DNA of 64,000 bases, taken from the NCBI RefSeq assembly GCF_000718305.1, contig NZ_JOFQ01000001.1:248001-312000 (forward strand). The letters run 5' to 3'. The stretch is from Streptomyces niger. Its GTDB lineage: Bacteria > Actinomycetota > Actinomycetes > Streptomycetales > Streptomycetaceae. Below are positions 43,513 through 51,668 of this stretch, piece after piece (position 1 is the stretch's first letter; each line of letters opens with the position of its first letter). The position numbers were made by a program, and so were the translations under genes. The notes beneath the pieces were generated by a model. The model ran no database searches, had not been told where the DNA came from, and was given only the letters and a program-made list of their open reading frames with translations.

Positions 43513-45705
43513 ATGCGCCGGCGCTTCCGCAGGGGGCGGATCCGTGTGCGGCGGAGCGGCTCGAAGACGCCCTCGACGGGTCGCGGTGACCGGCAGTTCG
43601 GCCGGGCCGTGAGGCGCCGCTCACAACGGGGCCGGCACGCTCAGTCCCGTGATCCGCGCGGGCACTGGCTGCTGTTGATCCTCGTACTCCCCGTGCTGTT
43701 CGGCTCCCTGCTCTTCGAGGGCTGGACCACCCACGAGGTCGATGCCGCGAAAACCCGGCGCGACTGCACCACGCCCGTGCCGCGGGCCGTGGCCGAGGGC
43801 GGCCCGGTGGTGCGCATCAACGGCGGTACGGCGGAGTCCGCCGCGATGCCCGCCCGTACAGTGGCACTCACCTACGACGGCGGCCCCGATCCCGTATGGA
43901 CCCCGCGCCTGCTCGACCTGTTGCGCCGCCATCATGCGCACGCCACCTTCTTCCTGCGCGGCGCCGAGGCGGCCGAACGCCCGGACCTGGTACGGCGGAT
44001 ACGCGCCGAAGGCCATGAGATCGGCTCGAACACCTACACCGGCGCCGCCATGGGCGAGGCATCGCCGCTCCGTGCCCATCTGGAGCTGTCGCTCACGCAG
44101 AAGGCGCTGGCCGGCTCGGCGGGCATCCACACCCGGCTGCTGCGCGCGCCGCTGACCAGCGCGGTGGACACGATGTGCGGTCCCGAATGGCGGGCGGCAC
44201 GGGACGCGGCCGGGCAGGGGTACACGCTGGTCGCCGCCGACCGGTGGTTCCGCAAGCCGGCGCAGGGCGTGGTCCGGCAGTACGCGCAGACCCGTACCGC
44301 GTACGAGGGAACGGAGAAGCTGCTTGGCGACCGGAATGTGAAGGAGTTCACCACTGTGACGGCCGGGGCCGGGCTGCCCCGGGCAGAGCGGCCGGTCTCC
44401 GTCCTGGAACGGTGGCAGGGCACGGGCCTGATCTGGGCCCAGGCCATCGGCCACGCGCTGGTGAGCATCATGACCTGGGTCCTGGGCATCGCCGGCGCGC
44501 TGGGTGTGCTGCGGCTGGCACTGCTCGTCCTCTTCGCCCGGGCACACGTCCGGCGTCTGACCCGGTTCCGCCCGGGCGCGCCCTGGCTGCGGGAGGTCAC
44601 GGACCCGGTGACCGTCCTCGTGCCGGCCTACAACGAAGAGGCGGGCATCGAGTCCACCGTCCGGTCGCTGCTCGCCTCCTCGTACCGGCAGCTGCAGATC
44701 ATCGTGATCGACGACGGGTCGACCGACCGGACGGCGGACCTCGCCACGTGGATCGACGATCCCCGCGTGCAGGTGATCCGCCAGGCCAACGCGGGGAAGG
44801 CCGCCGCGCTCAACACGGGCCTGACCCATGCGATGTACGACATCGTGGTCATGGTCGACGCCGACACCGTCTTCGAGCCGGATGCCGTCCACCGGCTCAT
44901 CCAGCCGCTCGCGCACCCGGCCGTCGGTGCGGTCAGTGGTAACACCAAGGTCGGCAACCGGCGTGGCCTGCTGGGCAGGTGGCAGCACCTGGAGTACGTC
45001 TTCGGGTTCAACCTGGACCGCCGGATGTTCGAGGTGCTGGAGTGCATGCCGACGGTGCCCGGCGCCATCGGCGCCTTCCGCCGGGACGCGCTGTTGGGCG
45101 TCGGCGGGGTCAGCGAGGACACTCTCGCCGAGGACACCGACCTCACCATGGCGCTGTGGGAGGCCGGCTGGCGGGTGGTCTACGAGGAGAACGCCATCGC
45201 CTGGACCGAGGTGCCCACCTCGCTGCGCCAGCTGTGGCGGCAGCGGTACCGCTGGTGTTACGGCACGTTGCAGGCCATGTGGAAGCACCGCCGTGCGACG
45301 GTCGAGGTGGGCCCCGCCGGGCGGTTCGGCCGCCGTGGGCTGAGCTACCTGACGCTCTTCCAGGTGGTGCTGCCACTGCTCGCGCCGGCCGTCGATGTGT
45401 TCGCGCTGTACGGGGCGCTGTTCCGCAGCCCCGTGCAGTCGGCCGGGGTGTGGCTCGGCTTCCTCGCCCTCCAGCTGGCCGTCGCGGGGTACGCGCTGCG
45501 GCTGGACGGTGAGCGGGTGCGGGCACTGTGGTCGATGCCGTTCCAGCTGTTCGTCTACCGGCAGTTGATGTACCTGGTGGTCATTCAGTCCGTGGTGGCG
45601 TTCCTTCTCGGTACCCGGCTGAAGTGGCAGCGCATGCACCGCTCGGGCACCGCCGCCGAGCAGATCGGGCAGCCGGTCGCGTACGGGAGCCTGCCATCGC
45701 GGTGA
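43513..45705 (+). CDS. matB: Bifunctional polysaccharide deacetylase / GT2 synthase (MatB-like)
   Basis: 730 aa. ATG 43513 (GTG 43546 with GGGGG upstream is an alternative). An Arg-rich cytoplasmic start and one TM (LLLILVLPVLFGSLLF) precede an extracellular NodB-like domain (ALTYDGGPDPVWTPRLLDLL, HATFFLRG). TM segments follow, then a family-2 glycosyltransferase: VLVPAYNEEAG, VIDDGSTDRT, VDADT, EDTDLTM and the QRYRW (Q-x-x-R-W) processive motif, ending in TM helices. The fusion matches Streptomyces MatB, which makes the PNAG-like glycan responsible for pellet formation. The NodB motif reads YDGGPD where active enzymes have FDDGP/TFDDG, so deacetylase activity may be altered. Confidence 0.82.
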   Translation: MRRRFRRGRIRVRRSGSKTPSTGRGDRQFGRAVRRRSQRGRHAQSRDPRGHWLLLILVLPVLFGSLLFEGWTTHEVDAAKTRRDCTTPVPRAVAEGGPVVRINGGTAESAAMPARTVALTYDGGPDPVWTPRLLDLLRRHHAHATFFLRGAEAAERPDLVRRIRAEGHEIGSNTYTGAAMGEASPLRAHLELSLTQKALAGSAGIHTRLLRAPLTSAVDTMCGPEWRAARDAAGQGYTLVAADRWFRKPAQGVVRQYAQTRTAYEGTEKLLGDRNVKEFTTVTAGAGLPRAERPVSVLERWQGTGLIWAQAIGHALVSIMTWVLGIAGALGVLRLALLVLFARAHVRRLTRFRPGAPWLREVTDPVTVLVPAYNEEAGIESTVRSLLASSYRQLQIIVIDDGSTDRTADLATWIDDPRVQVIRQANAGKAAALNTGLTHAMYDIVVMVDADTVFEPDAVHRLIQPLAHPAVGAVSGNTKVGNRRGLLGRWQHLEYVFGFNLDRRMFEVLECMPTVPGAIGAFRRDALLGVGGVSEDTLAEDTDLTMALWEAGWRVVYEENAIAWTEVPTSLRQLWRQRYRWCYGTLQAMWKHRRATVEVGPAGRFGRRGLSYLTLFQVVLPLLAPAVDVFALYGALFRSPVQSAGVWLGFLALQLAVAGYALRLDGERVRALWSMPFQLFVYRQLMYLVVIQSVVAFLLGTRLKWQRMHRSGTAAEQIGQPVAYGSLPSR

Positions 45706-45771
45706 CCGGGAACGCCGGGACCGGGAACTCCGGGGCCTGGAACGCCGGGGGCCGGGAACGCCGGGGCCGGG
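45706..45771. repeat. Four 15-16 bp repeats after matB
   Basis: CCGGGAACGCCGGGG-type units at 45706, 45721, 45736 and 45752, starting at the stop codon and running into a hairpin. Confidence 0.85.
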
Positions 45772-45795
45772 TGCCCCCGTGACGCCCGGCCCCGG
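45761..45795 (+). terminator. Terminator after matB
   Basis: CCGGGGCCGGG (45761-45771) pairs with CCCGGCCCCGG (45785-45795): an 11-bp stem with a 13-nt loop. The left arm is the last repeat unit. Confidence 0.75.
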
Positions 45796-45889
45796 TGGTG
45801 CGCATGCGCCGTAGCACAACCACCGTGTCATTCCGGGAAGATCTCCGGAAGAGCCGGTGCGGAGCGGCGGAAGGTGCACACTGCCCTCC

Positions 45890-47176
45890 ATGAACGATCG
45901 GTTGGGCGGGTGGCCCGACGAGAACCAGTACGTGGGCACAGCGGAGACGGCGCACGTCAGCACCGGGCAGATATGGCTCCAGGCCGAGTACGCGCCTGAG
46001 TCGCATCCGAACCCGCACCACATAGCCGGCGGTGGTGTCGTCGGCGCCGGGATACGCCCTGGGGGCCACGCTCCCATGGCCCCCAGTGCCGCCAGGGCTC
46101 CCATGGCTCCCGGAGCCGCCAGGGCTCCCATGGCTCGCGGAGCCGCCAGGGCTCCCAGAGGAAGGCCGGCCCCGGCCCACCTCGGTCGCCGGCGCCGGCT
46201 CGCGCGGACGACCGCCTTCCTGGCCGGCATGCTGCTCCTGACGGCCTGCGGTACGTACATCTGGGCCGACACCAGGCTGAGCCGCGAGGTCGACCTCGAC
46301 AGGATCGCGGACCGCCCGCCGCAGGGCCGGGGAACCAACTACCTGATCGTGGGCTCCGACAGCCGTTCGGGCCTGACCGACCGGGCCAAGCAGGAGCTGC
46401 ACACCGGCGGTTCGGCCGACGCGGGCCGCCGCACCGACTCGATGATCCTTCTGCACACCGGCGCGCACGGCACCACGATGATGAGCCTGCCACGCGACTC
46501 GTGGGTGACCATCCCGCCGTACATCCGCCCCGATACGGGCAAGCACTACCGCGCGTCGAAGAACAAGCTCAACGCGGCGTTCTCGTTCGGCGGCCCCGAC
46601 CTCCTCGTCCGGACCATCGAGCACAACACGGGTCTGCGCATCGACCACTACACGGAGATCGGCTTCGCGGGTTTCGTGGGCATCGTGGATGCGGTCGGCG
46701 GTGTACGGATGTGCGTGGATCGGAACATCAAGGACGAGAAGTCGGGGCTGGACCTGAAGGCGGGCTGCCATACGCTCGACGGCCGCAAGGCCCTCGCGTT
46801 CGTCCGCCAGCGCCACCAGGAAGCCCAGGGCGACCTGGGGCGCAGCCGGAACCAGCAGAAGTTCCTGTCCGCGTTGGCCGACAAGACCGCCACCCCGGAC
46901 ACTCTCCTCGACCCGTCGAAGGTCTACCCGACCATGAGGGCGGGACTGGACACACTCGTCGTGGACAAGAACACGGACCTGCGGACCCTCACCGCACTGT
47001 TCGAGGCGATGAAGGGCGTCACGGCCGGCAACGGCAGGCGCCTCAATGTCCCGGTGTCCAGCCTCGGCTTCCACACCTCCAAGGGCAGCGCCGTGCAGTG
47101 GAACCTGCCGCAGGCGAGGAAACTCTTCGGCGAGCTGCGGGACGACCGGCCGGTGACCGTCGACAGCGGGCGCTGA
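45890..47176 (+). CDS. LytR-CpsA-Psr (LCP) family phosphotransferase
   Basis: 428 aa from ATG 45890; no Shine-Dalgarno, possibly leaderless. The cytoplasmic N-terminus of about 100 residues contains three 27-bp repeats encoding APMAPGAAR. One TM (TTAFLAGMLLLTACGTYIWA), then the extracellular LCP domain: NYLIVGSDSRSGL, RRTDSMILLHTG, MSLPRDSWVTIP, KLNAAFSFGG, YTEIGFAGFVGIVDAVGGV and ALAFVRQRH. These cover the Asp/Arg residues that bind polyprenyl-pyrophosphate. LCP enzymes attach wall polymers to peptidoglycan; next to matB it could anchor the MatB glycan. Confidence 0.9.
   Translation: MNDRLGGWPDENQYVGTAETAHVSTGQIWLQAEYAPESHPNPHHIAGGGVVGAGIRPGGHAPMAPSAARAPMAPGAARAPMARGAARAPRGRPAPAHLGRRRRLARTTAFLAGMLLLTACGTYIWADTRLSREVDLDRIADRPPQGRGTNYLIVGSDSRSGLTDRAKQELHTGGSADAGRRTDSMILLHTGAHGTTMMSLPRDSWVTIPPYIRPDTGKHYRASKNKLNAAFSFGGPDLLVRTIEHNTGLRIDHYTEIGFAGFVGIVDAVGGVRMCVDRNIKDEKSGLDLKAGCHTLDGRKALAFVRQRHQEAQGDLGRSRNQQKFLSALADKTATPDTLLDPSKVYPTMRAGLDTLVVDKNTDLRTLTALFEAMKGVTAGNGRRLNVPVSSLGFHTSKGSAVQWNLPQARKLFGELRDDRPVTVDSGR
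46070..46150. repeat. Three 27-bp in-frame repeats in the LCP gene
   Basis: Units at 46070, 46097 and 46124 encode APMAPSAAR, APMAPGAAR and APMARGAAR in the cytoplasmic tail. Confidence 0.85.
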
Positions 47177-47375
47177 GTCGACCGGCCGGGCAGGCGGGGC
47201 CTGTCGAACGATGGGCCGGCGTGCCCGTTGTCGCCGGGCTCGAAGGCGAACTTGACCTTCTTTCCCCTTCTCGCACGACGGCACGGTGGCACCCGACCGC
47301 AAAGACCGGGGAATAGCGGCACGGGCCGGTCGGTTGCCGGAAGCACAAGATCAATACGCGAGCTCGGGAGGGGCT

Positions 47376-48509
47376 ATGGCAGTTCACGGCACGGTGGCCG
47401 CCGGTTTCGAGGGAGTGCGGGAGGAGTTCGCCGCCTTCCTCGCGGGCGAGGAGCACGCGCCGGGCGCGCAACTGGTGGTGCAGCGGGGCGGCGAGCGGGT
47501 GGTCGACCTGTGGTCGGACGGGGTGACCGGGGCGTCGCTGCTCGGCGTCTTCTCGTCCACCAAGGGCGCGGCATACCTGGTGACCGCGCTCCTGGTCCAG
47601 GACGGTGTGCTGGACCTGGACCGCACCGTGGCCTCGTACTGGCCGGACTTCGCCGCCGAGGGCAAGGGCGGCATCACCCTGCGCGAGCTGCTCGCCCACC
47701 GGGCCGGGGTGGTCGGCCTGGACGACGGCTTCACCCCGGACGAGATGTACGACGACCGGGCGATCGCGGCCCGTCTGGCCGGGCAGCGCCCGTTCTGGCA
47801 GCCAGGACGGTTCTTCGGTTACCACGGGCTCGTGATCGGCGCGCTGGTCGGCGAGGTGGTGTTCCGGGCCACCGGGCGCACCCTGCAGGAATGGTTCGAG
47901 GAGCGGGTCCGTGCCCCGTACGGCCTGGACCTGTGGCTGGGCCTCCCGGAGTCCGAGGAGCCGCGATTCCTCACCACCCTCCCGATGCTCCCGACGCCGG
48001 AGCAGCAGGCCGAACTGGAGGCCGCCGCGCACAGCCCGTACAGCCTGGGCGGCATCGCGTTCAACGAGCACGCCGCCGGCAACGGTGAGCTGTACGCCTT
48101 CCCGAACTCCCGCACCACCCGCGCGAGCGGCCAGGCGTCTGCGGGCGGAATCGGCTCCGCGCGCGGGCTGGCCGGCATGTACGCGGCTGCCGCCTTCGGC
48201 CTGGACGGGGACGGCCCGCTCCTGAAGCCGGACACGGCCGCCGAGTTCGCCCGGATCCACTCCGAGGGCAAGGACCTGGTGAGCGACCAGCCGCAGGCGT
48301 TCGGCCTGGGCTTCCAGACCTACGGCAGCCACTTCCGCTCCATCGGCGCCGGCACCTTCGGCCACAGCGGCGCCGCGGGCTCCCTCGCCCTCGCCGACCC
48401 GCGGCAGGGCTACGCCTACGCCTACACCCGCCGCCGGTTCGCCTTCCCGGGCGGCGCGGCCCCGGAGAACGAGCGCCTCCTGTGGTCGGTGGCGCGGGCG
48501 CTCGCCTGA
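47376..48509 (+). CDS. Serine beta-lactamase-fold hydrolase / esterase
   Basis: 377 aa, ATG 47376 with GGGAGGGG directly upstream; no signal peptide, so cytoplasmic. Class C beta-lactamase/EstB-like family: the S-x-x-K motif in VFSSTKGAAYLV, the Tyr motif in FFGYHGLVIGALVGEV, a lid region with GGIGSARGLAGMYAAAAFG and a C-terminal GHSGAAGSLALADP in place of KTG. Such proteins are usually esterases or D-amino peptidases rather than beta-lactamases. Followed by its own hairpin. Confidence 0.88.
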   Translation: MAVHGTVAAGFEGVREEFAAFLAGEEHAPGAQLVVQRGGERVVDLWSDGVTGASLLGVFSSTKGAAYLVTALLVQDGVLDLDRTVASYWPDFAAEGKGGITLRELLAHRAGVVGLDDGFTPDEMYDDRAIAARLAGQRPFWQPGRFFGYHGLVIGALVGEVVFRATGRTLQEWFEERVRAPYGLDLWLGLPESEEPRFLTTLPMLPTPEQQAELEAAAHSPYSLGGIAFNEHAAGNGELYAFPNSRTTRASGQASAGGIGSARGLAGMYAAAAFGLDGDGPLLKPDTAAEFARIHSEGKDLVSDQPQAFGLGFQTYGSHFRSIGAGTFGHSGAAGSLALADPRQGYAYAYTRRRFAFPGGAAPENERLLWSVARALA

Positions 48510-48514
48510 CGACA

Positions 48515-48550
48515 GTGGGGCGCGGGCGGAAGAACCGGACCGCGCCCCAC
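48515..48550 (+). terminator. Hairpin after the esterase gene
   Basis: GTGGGGCGCGG (48515-48525) pairs with CCGCGCCCCAC (48540-48550), an 11-bp stem with a 14-nt loop. Confidence 0.7.
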
Positions 48551-48564
48551 CCCGTCGTACGGGC

Positions 48565-48846
48565 GTGCCGAAGCCGCCCGCCGTACCGTCTCCGCCGTCT
48601 CCACACCGTCTCCACCGTCTCCACCTGGCCGGAGCGGACGAAGACCAGGAGCCGCACGACGACGAGAAGCCCGTCGGCGCGGACCGGGCGGCGACGGCCC
48701 TGCACGGCTCATGGATGTTCACCACCTTCCACGACTGCGAGGGCATCGACGTCACGGCCTTCACCCGGCCGGTGGCCGACGAGGAGACGTTCTCCTTCCC
48801 CGTCACCGACCATCGACCGATCACCTCGTCGCCCACCCCACAGTGA
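48565..48846 (+). CDS. Short ORF, possible gene remnant
   Basis: 93 codons from GTG 48565; no clear Shine-Dalgarno. The first third is a translation of CCGTCTCCA-type repeats, but the last 55 codons have almost exclusive G/C at third positions, including LHGSWMFTTFHDCEGIDVTA and FTRPVADEETFSF. It looks like the C-terminal end of a once longer protein. It ends 10 bp before the Gfo/Idh/MocA gene. Not recognised. Confidence 0.35.
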   Translation: MPKPPAVPSPPSPHRLHRLHLAGADEDQEPHDDEKPVGADRAATALHGSWMFTTFHDCEGIDVTAFTRPVADEETFSFPVTDHRPITSSPTPQ

Positions 48847-48856
48847 AGGAATGCAG

Positions 48857-50056
48857 ATGGCTTTCTCCCTCGGCATCGTCGGCGCCGGGCAGTTCTCCGG
48901 CGCGTTCGCCACGCTGTTCCAGGCCCACCCCGGAGTCGGCGAGGTGCACGTCACCGACCTGTTGCCGGAGCGCGCCGAGGCCCTGGCCGCCGACCAGGGG
49001 CTGGCCGGGACGTTCCCCTCTTTCGAGGCGATGCTCGACTCGGATCTGGACGCGGTGGCCATCTTCACCCAGCGCTGGACCCACGGGCCGCTCGTCGTCC
49101 AGGCCCTGCGGGCCGGCAAGCATGTGTACTCGGCGGTGCCGATGGCGGTCACTCAGGAGGAGATAGCGGCCATCATCGACGCGGTACGCGAGACAGGGCT
49201 GACGTACATGATGGGCGAGACCAGCCAGTACAACCCGGCGACGGTCTACGCCCGCAACCAGATCGCCGACGGTGCCTTCGGCCGCCTCTTCTACGCCGAG
49301 GGCGACTACGTCCACGACATGGACCTCGGCTTCTACGCGGCGTACCAGTACAGCGGCGGCGAGAACTGGAAGGCCACCGCCAGCTACCCGCCGCTCCTCT
49401 ACCCGACCCACGCCATCGGCGGCGTCCTGGGCGCCTGGCGAACGCACGCGGTGAGCGTCTCCGCGATCGGGGTCACCGACGAACGAGGGGACGGCGTCTT
49501 CGACAAGGAGGTCAGCCAGTTCGGCAACGACATCTCGAACGCCACCGCGCTGTTCGAGGTGGCGGGCGGTGGTTCGTTCCGCACCAACGAATTCCGGCGG
49601 GTCGGTTACCCGTCGCACATCCGGGAATCGCGCTTCCGATTCTTCGGTACGGACGGCAGCTTCGAGCAGCTGGCCACCTTCAGCACCTGGCAGGACAAGA
49701 AGGGCGTCACCGACGTCTCCGAGCTGCTCCGGCCCAAGCCCACCCTGTCGCCCGACGACCCCGCGCTACGGAACGTGGCGCCCGACCTGCGCGCTGCCTT
49801 CACCTCCGGCTCCGCGCCCGTGCACGACCGGGCCCGGCTGCCGCGGGAGTTCGACACCCTGCACAACGGCCATGAGGGCAGCCACCACTTCCTCGTCGAC
49901 GACTTCGTCACCGCCGTCAACGGCCGCTCCCTGCCGACCGTGAACGCCTGGGTGGCCGCCCGCTACACCCTGCCGGGCATCATCGCCCACGAGTCCGCGC
50001 GGCGCGGCGGGGAGCGGCTGTCGATCCCGGACTTCGGCGACGCGCCCGAGGCCTGA
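48857..50056 (+). CDS. Gfo/Idh/MocA family oxidoreductase
   Basis: 399 aa. ATG 48857 has GAAGGA 6 nt upstream (ATG 48851 overlaps that site). N-terminal NAD(P) Rossmann domain: LGIVGAGQFSGAFATLFQAH, LDAVAIFTQRWTHGPLV and GKHVYSAVPMA, which corresponds to the family E-K-P/x-x-A motif with Lys replaced. The catalytic-domain His is in LLYPTHAIGGVLG. C-terminal alpha/beta domain to FGDAPEA. These enzymes oxidise sugar hydroxyls or remove sugar-linked groups. Next to a GH43-like enzyme and a sulfatase, a modified monosaccharide is the likely substrate. Confidence 0.88.
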   Translation: MAFSLGIVGAGQFSGAFATLFQAHPGVGEVHVTDLLPERAEALAADQGLAGTFPSFEAMLDSDLDAVAIFTQRWTHGPLVVQALRAGKHVYSAVPMAVTQEEIAAIIDAVRETGLTYMMGETSQYNPATVYARNQIADGAFGRLFYAEGDYVHDMDLGFYAAYQYSGGENWKATASYPPLLYPTHAIGGVLGAWRTHAVSVSAIGVTDERGDGVFDKEVSQFGNDISNATALFEVAGGGSFRTNEFRRVGYPSHIRESRFRFFGTDGSFEQLATFSTWQDKKGVTDVSELLRPKPTLSPDDPALRNVAPDLRAAFTSGSAPVHDRARLPREFDTLHNGHEGSHHFLVDDFVTAVNGRSLPTVNAWVAARYTLPGIIAHESARRGGERLSIPDFGDAPEA

Positions 50057-50101
50057 CGGCGGCCGAGGCCTGACGGCGGCCGGGGCGTGACGGCGGCCGG
50101 G
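50051..50101. repeat. Three 17-bp repeats at the oxidoreductase stop codon
   Basis: Units GC(C/G)TGACGGCGGCCGRG start at 50051, 50068 and 50085. The first contains the TGA stop of the preceding gene, so each copy carries a TGA. Confidence 0.85.
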
Positions 50102-50126
50102 GCGTGCGAGTCGATCCGGATTATTT

Positions 50127-50176
50127 TTCCGGGGTGTTGACGGAAATAGACAGGCCTTCGCATGCTGTGCGTCATG
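50127..50176 (+). promoter_or_regulatory. Promoter/operator module of the GH43-like gene
   Basis: TTCCGG (50127), 4 nt, TTGACG (-35, 50137-50142), 18 nt, CATGCT (-10, 50161-50166), then GTGCGTC and ATGC. The same elements with the same spacings occur before the ROK gene (54424-54473). An inverted element TATTTTTCCG...CGGAAATA also flanks the -35. The predicted start site is near 50174. Confidence 0.65.
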
Positions 50177-50226
50177 CCATCCCACGAGGCAACACGCCCC
50201 GGACGACGAAGAAGGGCGCGCAACTG

Positions 50227-50433
50227 ATGACGACTTCCCACGACGGGCCCCGCGTCGGGCGGCGATCCCTACTGGCCGGTGTCGCGGGCTCCTTGGCCGT
50301 GACAGCGGCACTGCCCGCGACAGCGGCACGAGCCGCGCAAGCAGCGCCGGCCGCGCCAGCCGCGCCGCTCCCACCGAGAAAGGGCGGGGCGCTGCGACGG
50401 TATCCGTCGAACCGGCCCGACCTCACCCCGTAA
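50227..50433 (+). CDS. Tat signal peptide and linker, cut off by in-frame TAA
   Basis: 68 codons from ATG 50227: VGRRSLLAGVAGSLAVTAAL is a standard Tat signal, followed by an Ala/Pro linker and GGALRRYPSNRPDLTP, then TAA (50431-50433). The next reading frame begins 18 nt later in the same frame and is a GH43-like catalytic domain. The two are therefore one exported enzyme interrupted by a single nonsense codon. TAA is the rarest stop in such GC-rich genomes, pointing to a point mutation (for example GAA or CAA to TAA) or a sequencing error. Confidence 0.7.
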   Translation: MTTSHDGPRVGRRSLLAGVAGSLAVTAALPATAARAAQAAPAAPAAPLPPRKGGALRRYPSNRPDLTP

Positions 50434-50451
50434 GGACTCGCGGACCATGAC

Positions 50452-51597
50452 ATGGATCTGTGGCCGCGAAAGGACAACTCCTTCATCCTGCCGTTGGAAC
50501 TGCGCCCTCGTGACAAGGAGCGCGGGCAGGTGTGGATGCGGGACACCTACGTCAACTGCTTCGTCGTCGACGGCCGTCCGCTCTACGTGGCGACCGGCAC
50601 CACCCGCGTCCCCGGGCTGGCGGCCGCCGGCCCATGGAATGACGGCATCTTCCTGTGGACCTCCCGGTCCCTGCAGGGGCCGTGGCGGCTGGCCGACACC
50701 ACCCGCATCCGGCCGGGTGCCGAGCGGGGCAAGGTGTGGTCGCCCGAGTTCGTCGGCGAGAACCGGCCCGGACGCACGGTGGTGGCGCCCTGGCAGGAGT
50801 ACTGGCACGACGACCGGTTCGGCAAGCGCGGCCAGGCCTGGGCCCCGGAGGTGCACTTCTTCCGCGGCAAGTGGTACATCGTCGCGTGCATGGGCGACCA
50901 CTCGCAGAAGGTCGGCTCGTTCCTGCTGGTGAGCGAGGGTGGCGTCGAGGGGCCTTACCGGCTCGCCCGGGGCAACCTCGACAAGCCCTTCGGCGAGTCC
51001 TTCATCGGAGGGCCGGACTTCATCGAGCCCGGTGCGTACTTCCACATCGACGGCGGCCTCTACAGCGAGGGCGACGATGCGTGGCTGGTGCTGCACAACG
51101 ACCTGTACGCGAAGTTCCGCGACGACATGGAGGACATCGTCACGACGACGAACCTCCCCCGCTTCCGGCAGCAGCCCTACTCCCCCGAGCCGTACCTCGA
51201 AGGCGCGTACGTGTTCAAGTACGGCGGCAAGTACTTCCTGATGCACGCCGCGTGGGACCGGACGTCGATCAGCGCCGACGGCACCCCGCGGTACGCGTAC
51301 GACCCGCCCGGGGCCGGCCGCGTGCAGTACCAGTACGACGCGATCGTGGCCGTCTCGGACCGCTTCGAGGGGCCGTACTCCGAGCGGTGGACCATGGGTG
51401 TCGGCGCCGGACACAACAACTTCTTCGAGGACCACACAGGCCGGCTCTGGGCGACGTTCTTCCGCAACCCGAACTTCGGCTACTGGTCCAACGCGTCCCG
51501 CGTCGACGACTCCGCCGTAGCCGGTGTCGTACGGGTGGAGTGGACCGGCCCGCGCGGCAACCGGCTGTACGTCCAGCGGCCGGATCGGGGCGCATGA
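50452..51597 (+). CDS. GH43-like five-bladed beta-propeller glycosidase domain
   Basis: 381 codons from ATG 50452, in frame with the Tat-signal ORF upstream. Propeller motifs typical of GH43 and related families: VNCFVVDGRPLYVATGT, GIFLWTSRSLQGPW, WAPEVHFFRGKWYIVA, LEGAYVFKYGGKYFL with the likely catalytic Glu, and GHNNFFEDHTGRLWATFF. It would cleave alpha-L-arabinofuranosyl, beta-xylosyl or a related exo-linkage; the exact specificity cannot be read. Without the upstream ORF it lacks any export signal, so if the TAA is real the product is stranded in the cytoplasm or absent. Confidence 0.75.
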   Translation: MDLWPRKDNSFILPLELRPRDKERGQVWMRDTYVNCFVVDGRPLYVATGTTRVPGLAAAGPWNDGIFLWTSRSLQGPWRLADTTRIRPGAERGKVWSPEFVGENRPGRTVVAPWQEYWHDDRFGKRGQAWAPEVHFFRGKWYIVACMGDHSQKVGSFLLVSEGGVEGPYRLARGNLDKPFGESFIGGPDFIEPGAYFHIDGGLYSEGDDAWLVLHNDLYAKFRDDMEDIVTTTNLPRFRQQPYSPEPYLEGAYVFKYGGKYFLMHAAWDRTSISADGTPRYAYDPPGAGRVQYQYDAIVAVSDRFEGPYSERWTMGVGAGHNNFFEDHTGRLWATFFRNPNFGYWSNASRVDDSAVAGVVRVEWTGPRGNRLYVQRPDRGA

Positions 51598-51630
51598 CCT
51601 GCGGTTGACCGACGGCTGACCCGACCGAGG

Positions 51631-51668
51631 GCTGACCGGCCGGCCGGGGAACGGGGCGGCCGGTCAGC
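51631..51668. terminator. Bidirectional terminator between GH43-like and FGE genes
   Basis: GCTGACCGGCC (51631-51641) pairs with GGCCGGTCAGC (51658-51668): a perfect 11-bp stem. The right arm includes the FGE stop codon. Confidence 0.75.

Noticed and set aside
43621..46338. 905-codon minus-strand open frame
   Set aside because: Shadow of matB and the LCP gene; composition and lack of motifs show it is not coding.
50174..50229. 17-codon leader ORF in the 5' region of the Tat-GH43 transcript
   Set aside because: It begins at the predicted transcript start and ends on the next ATG, but nothing beyond position supports a leader peptide, so it is not listed as a gene.
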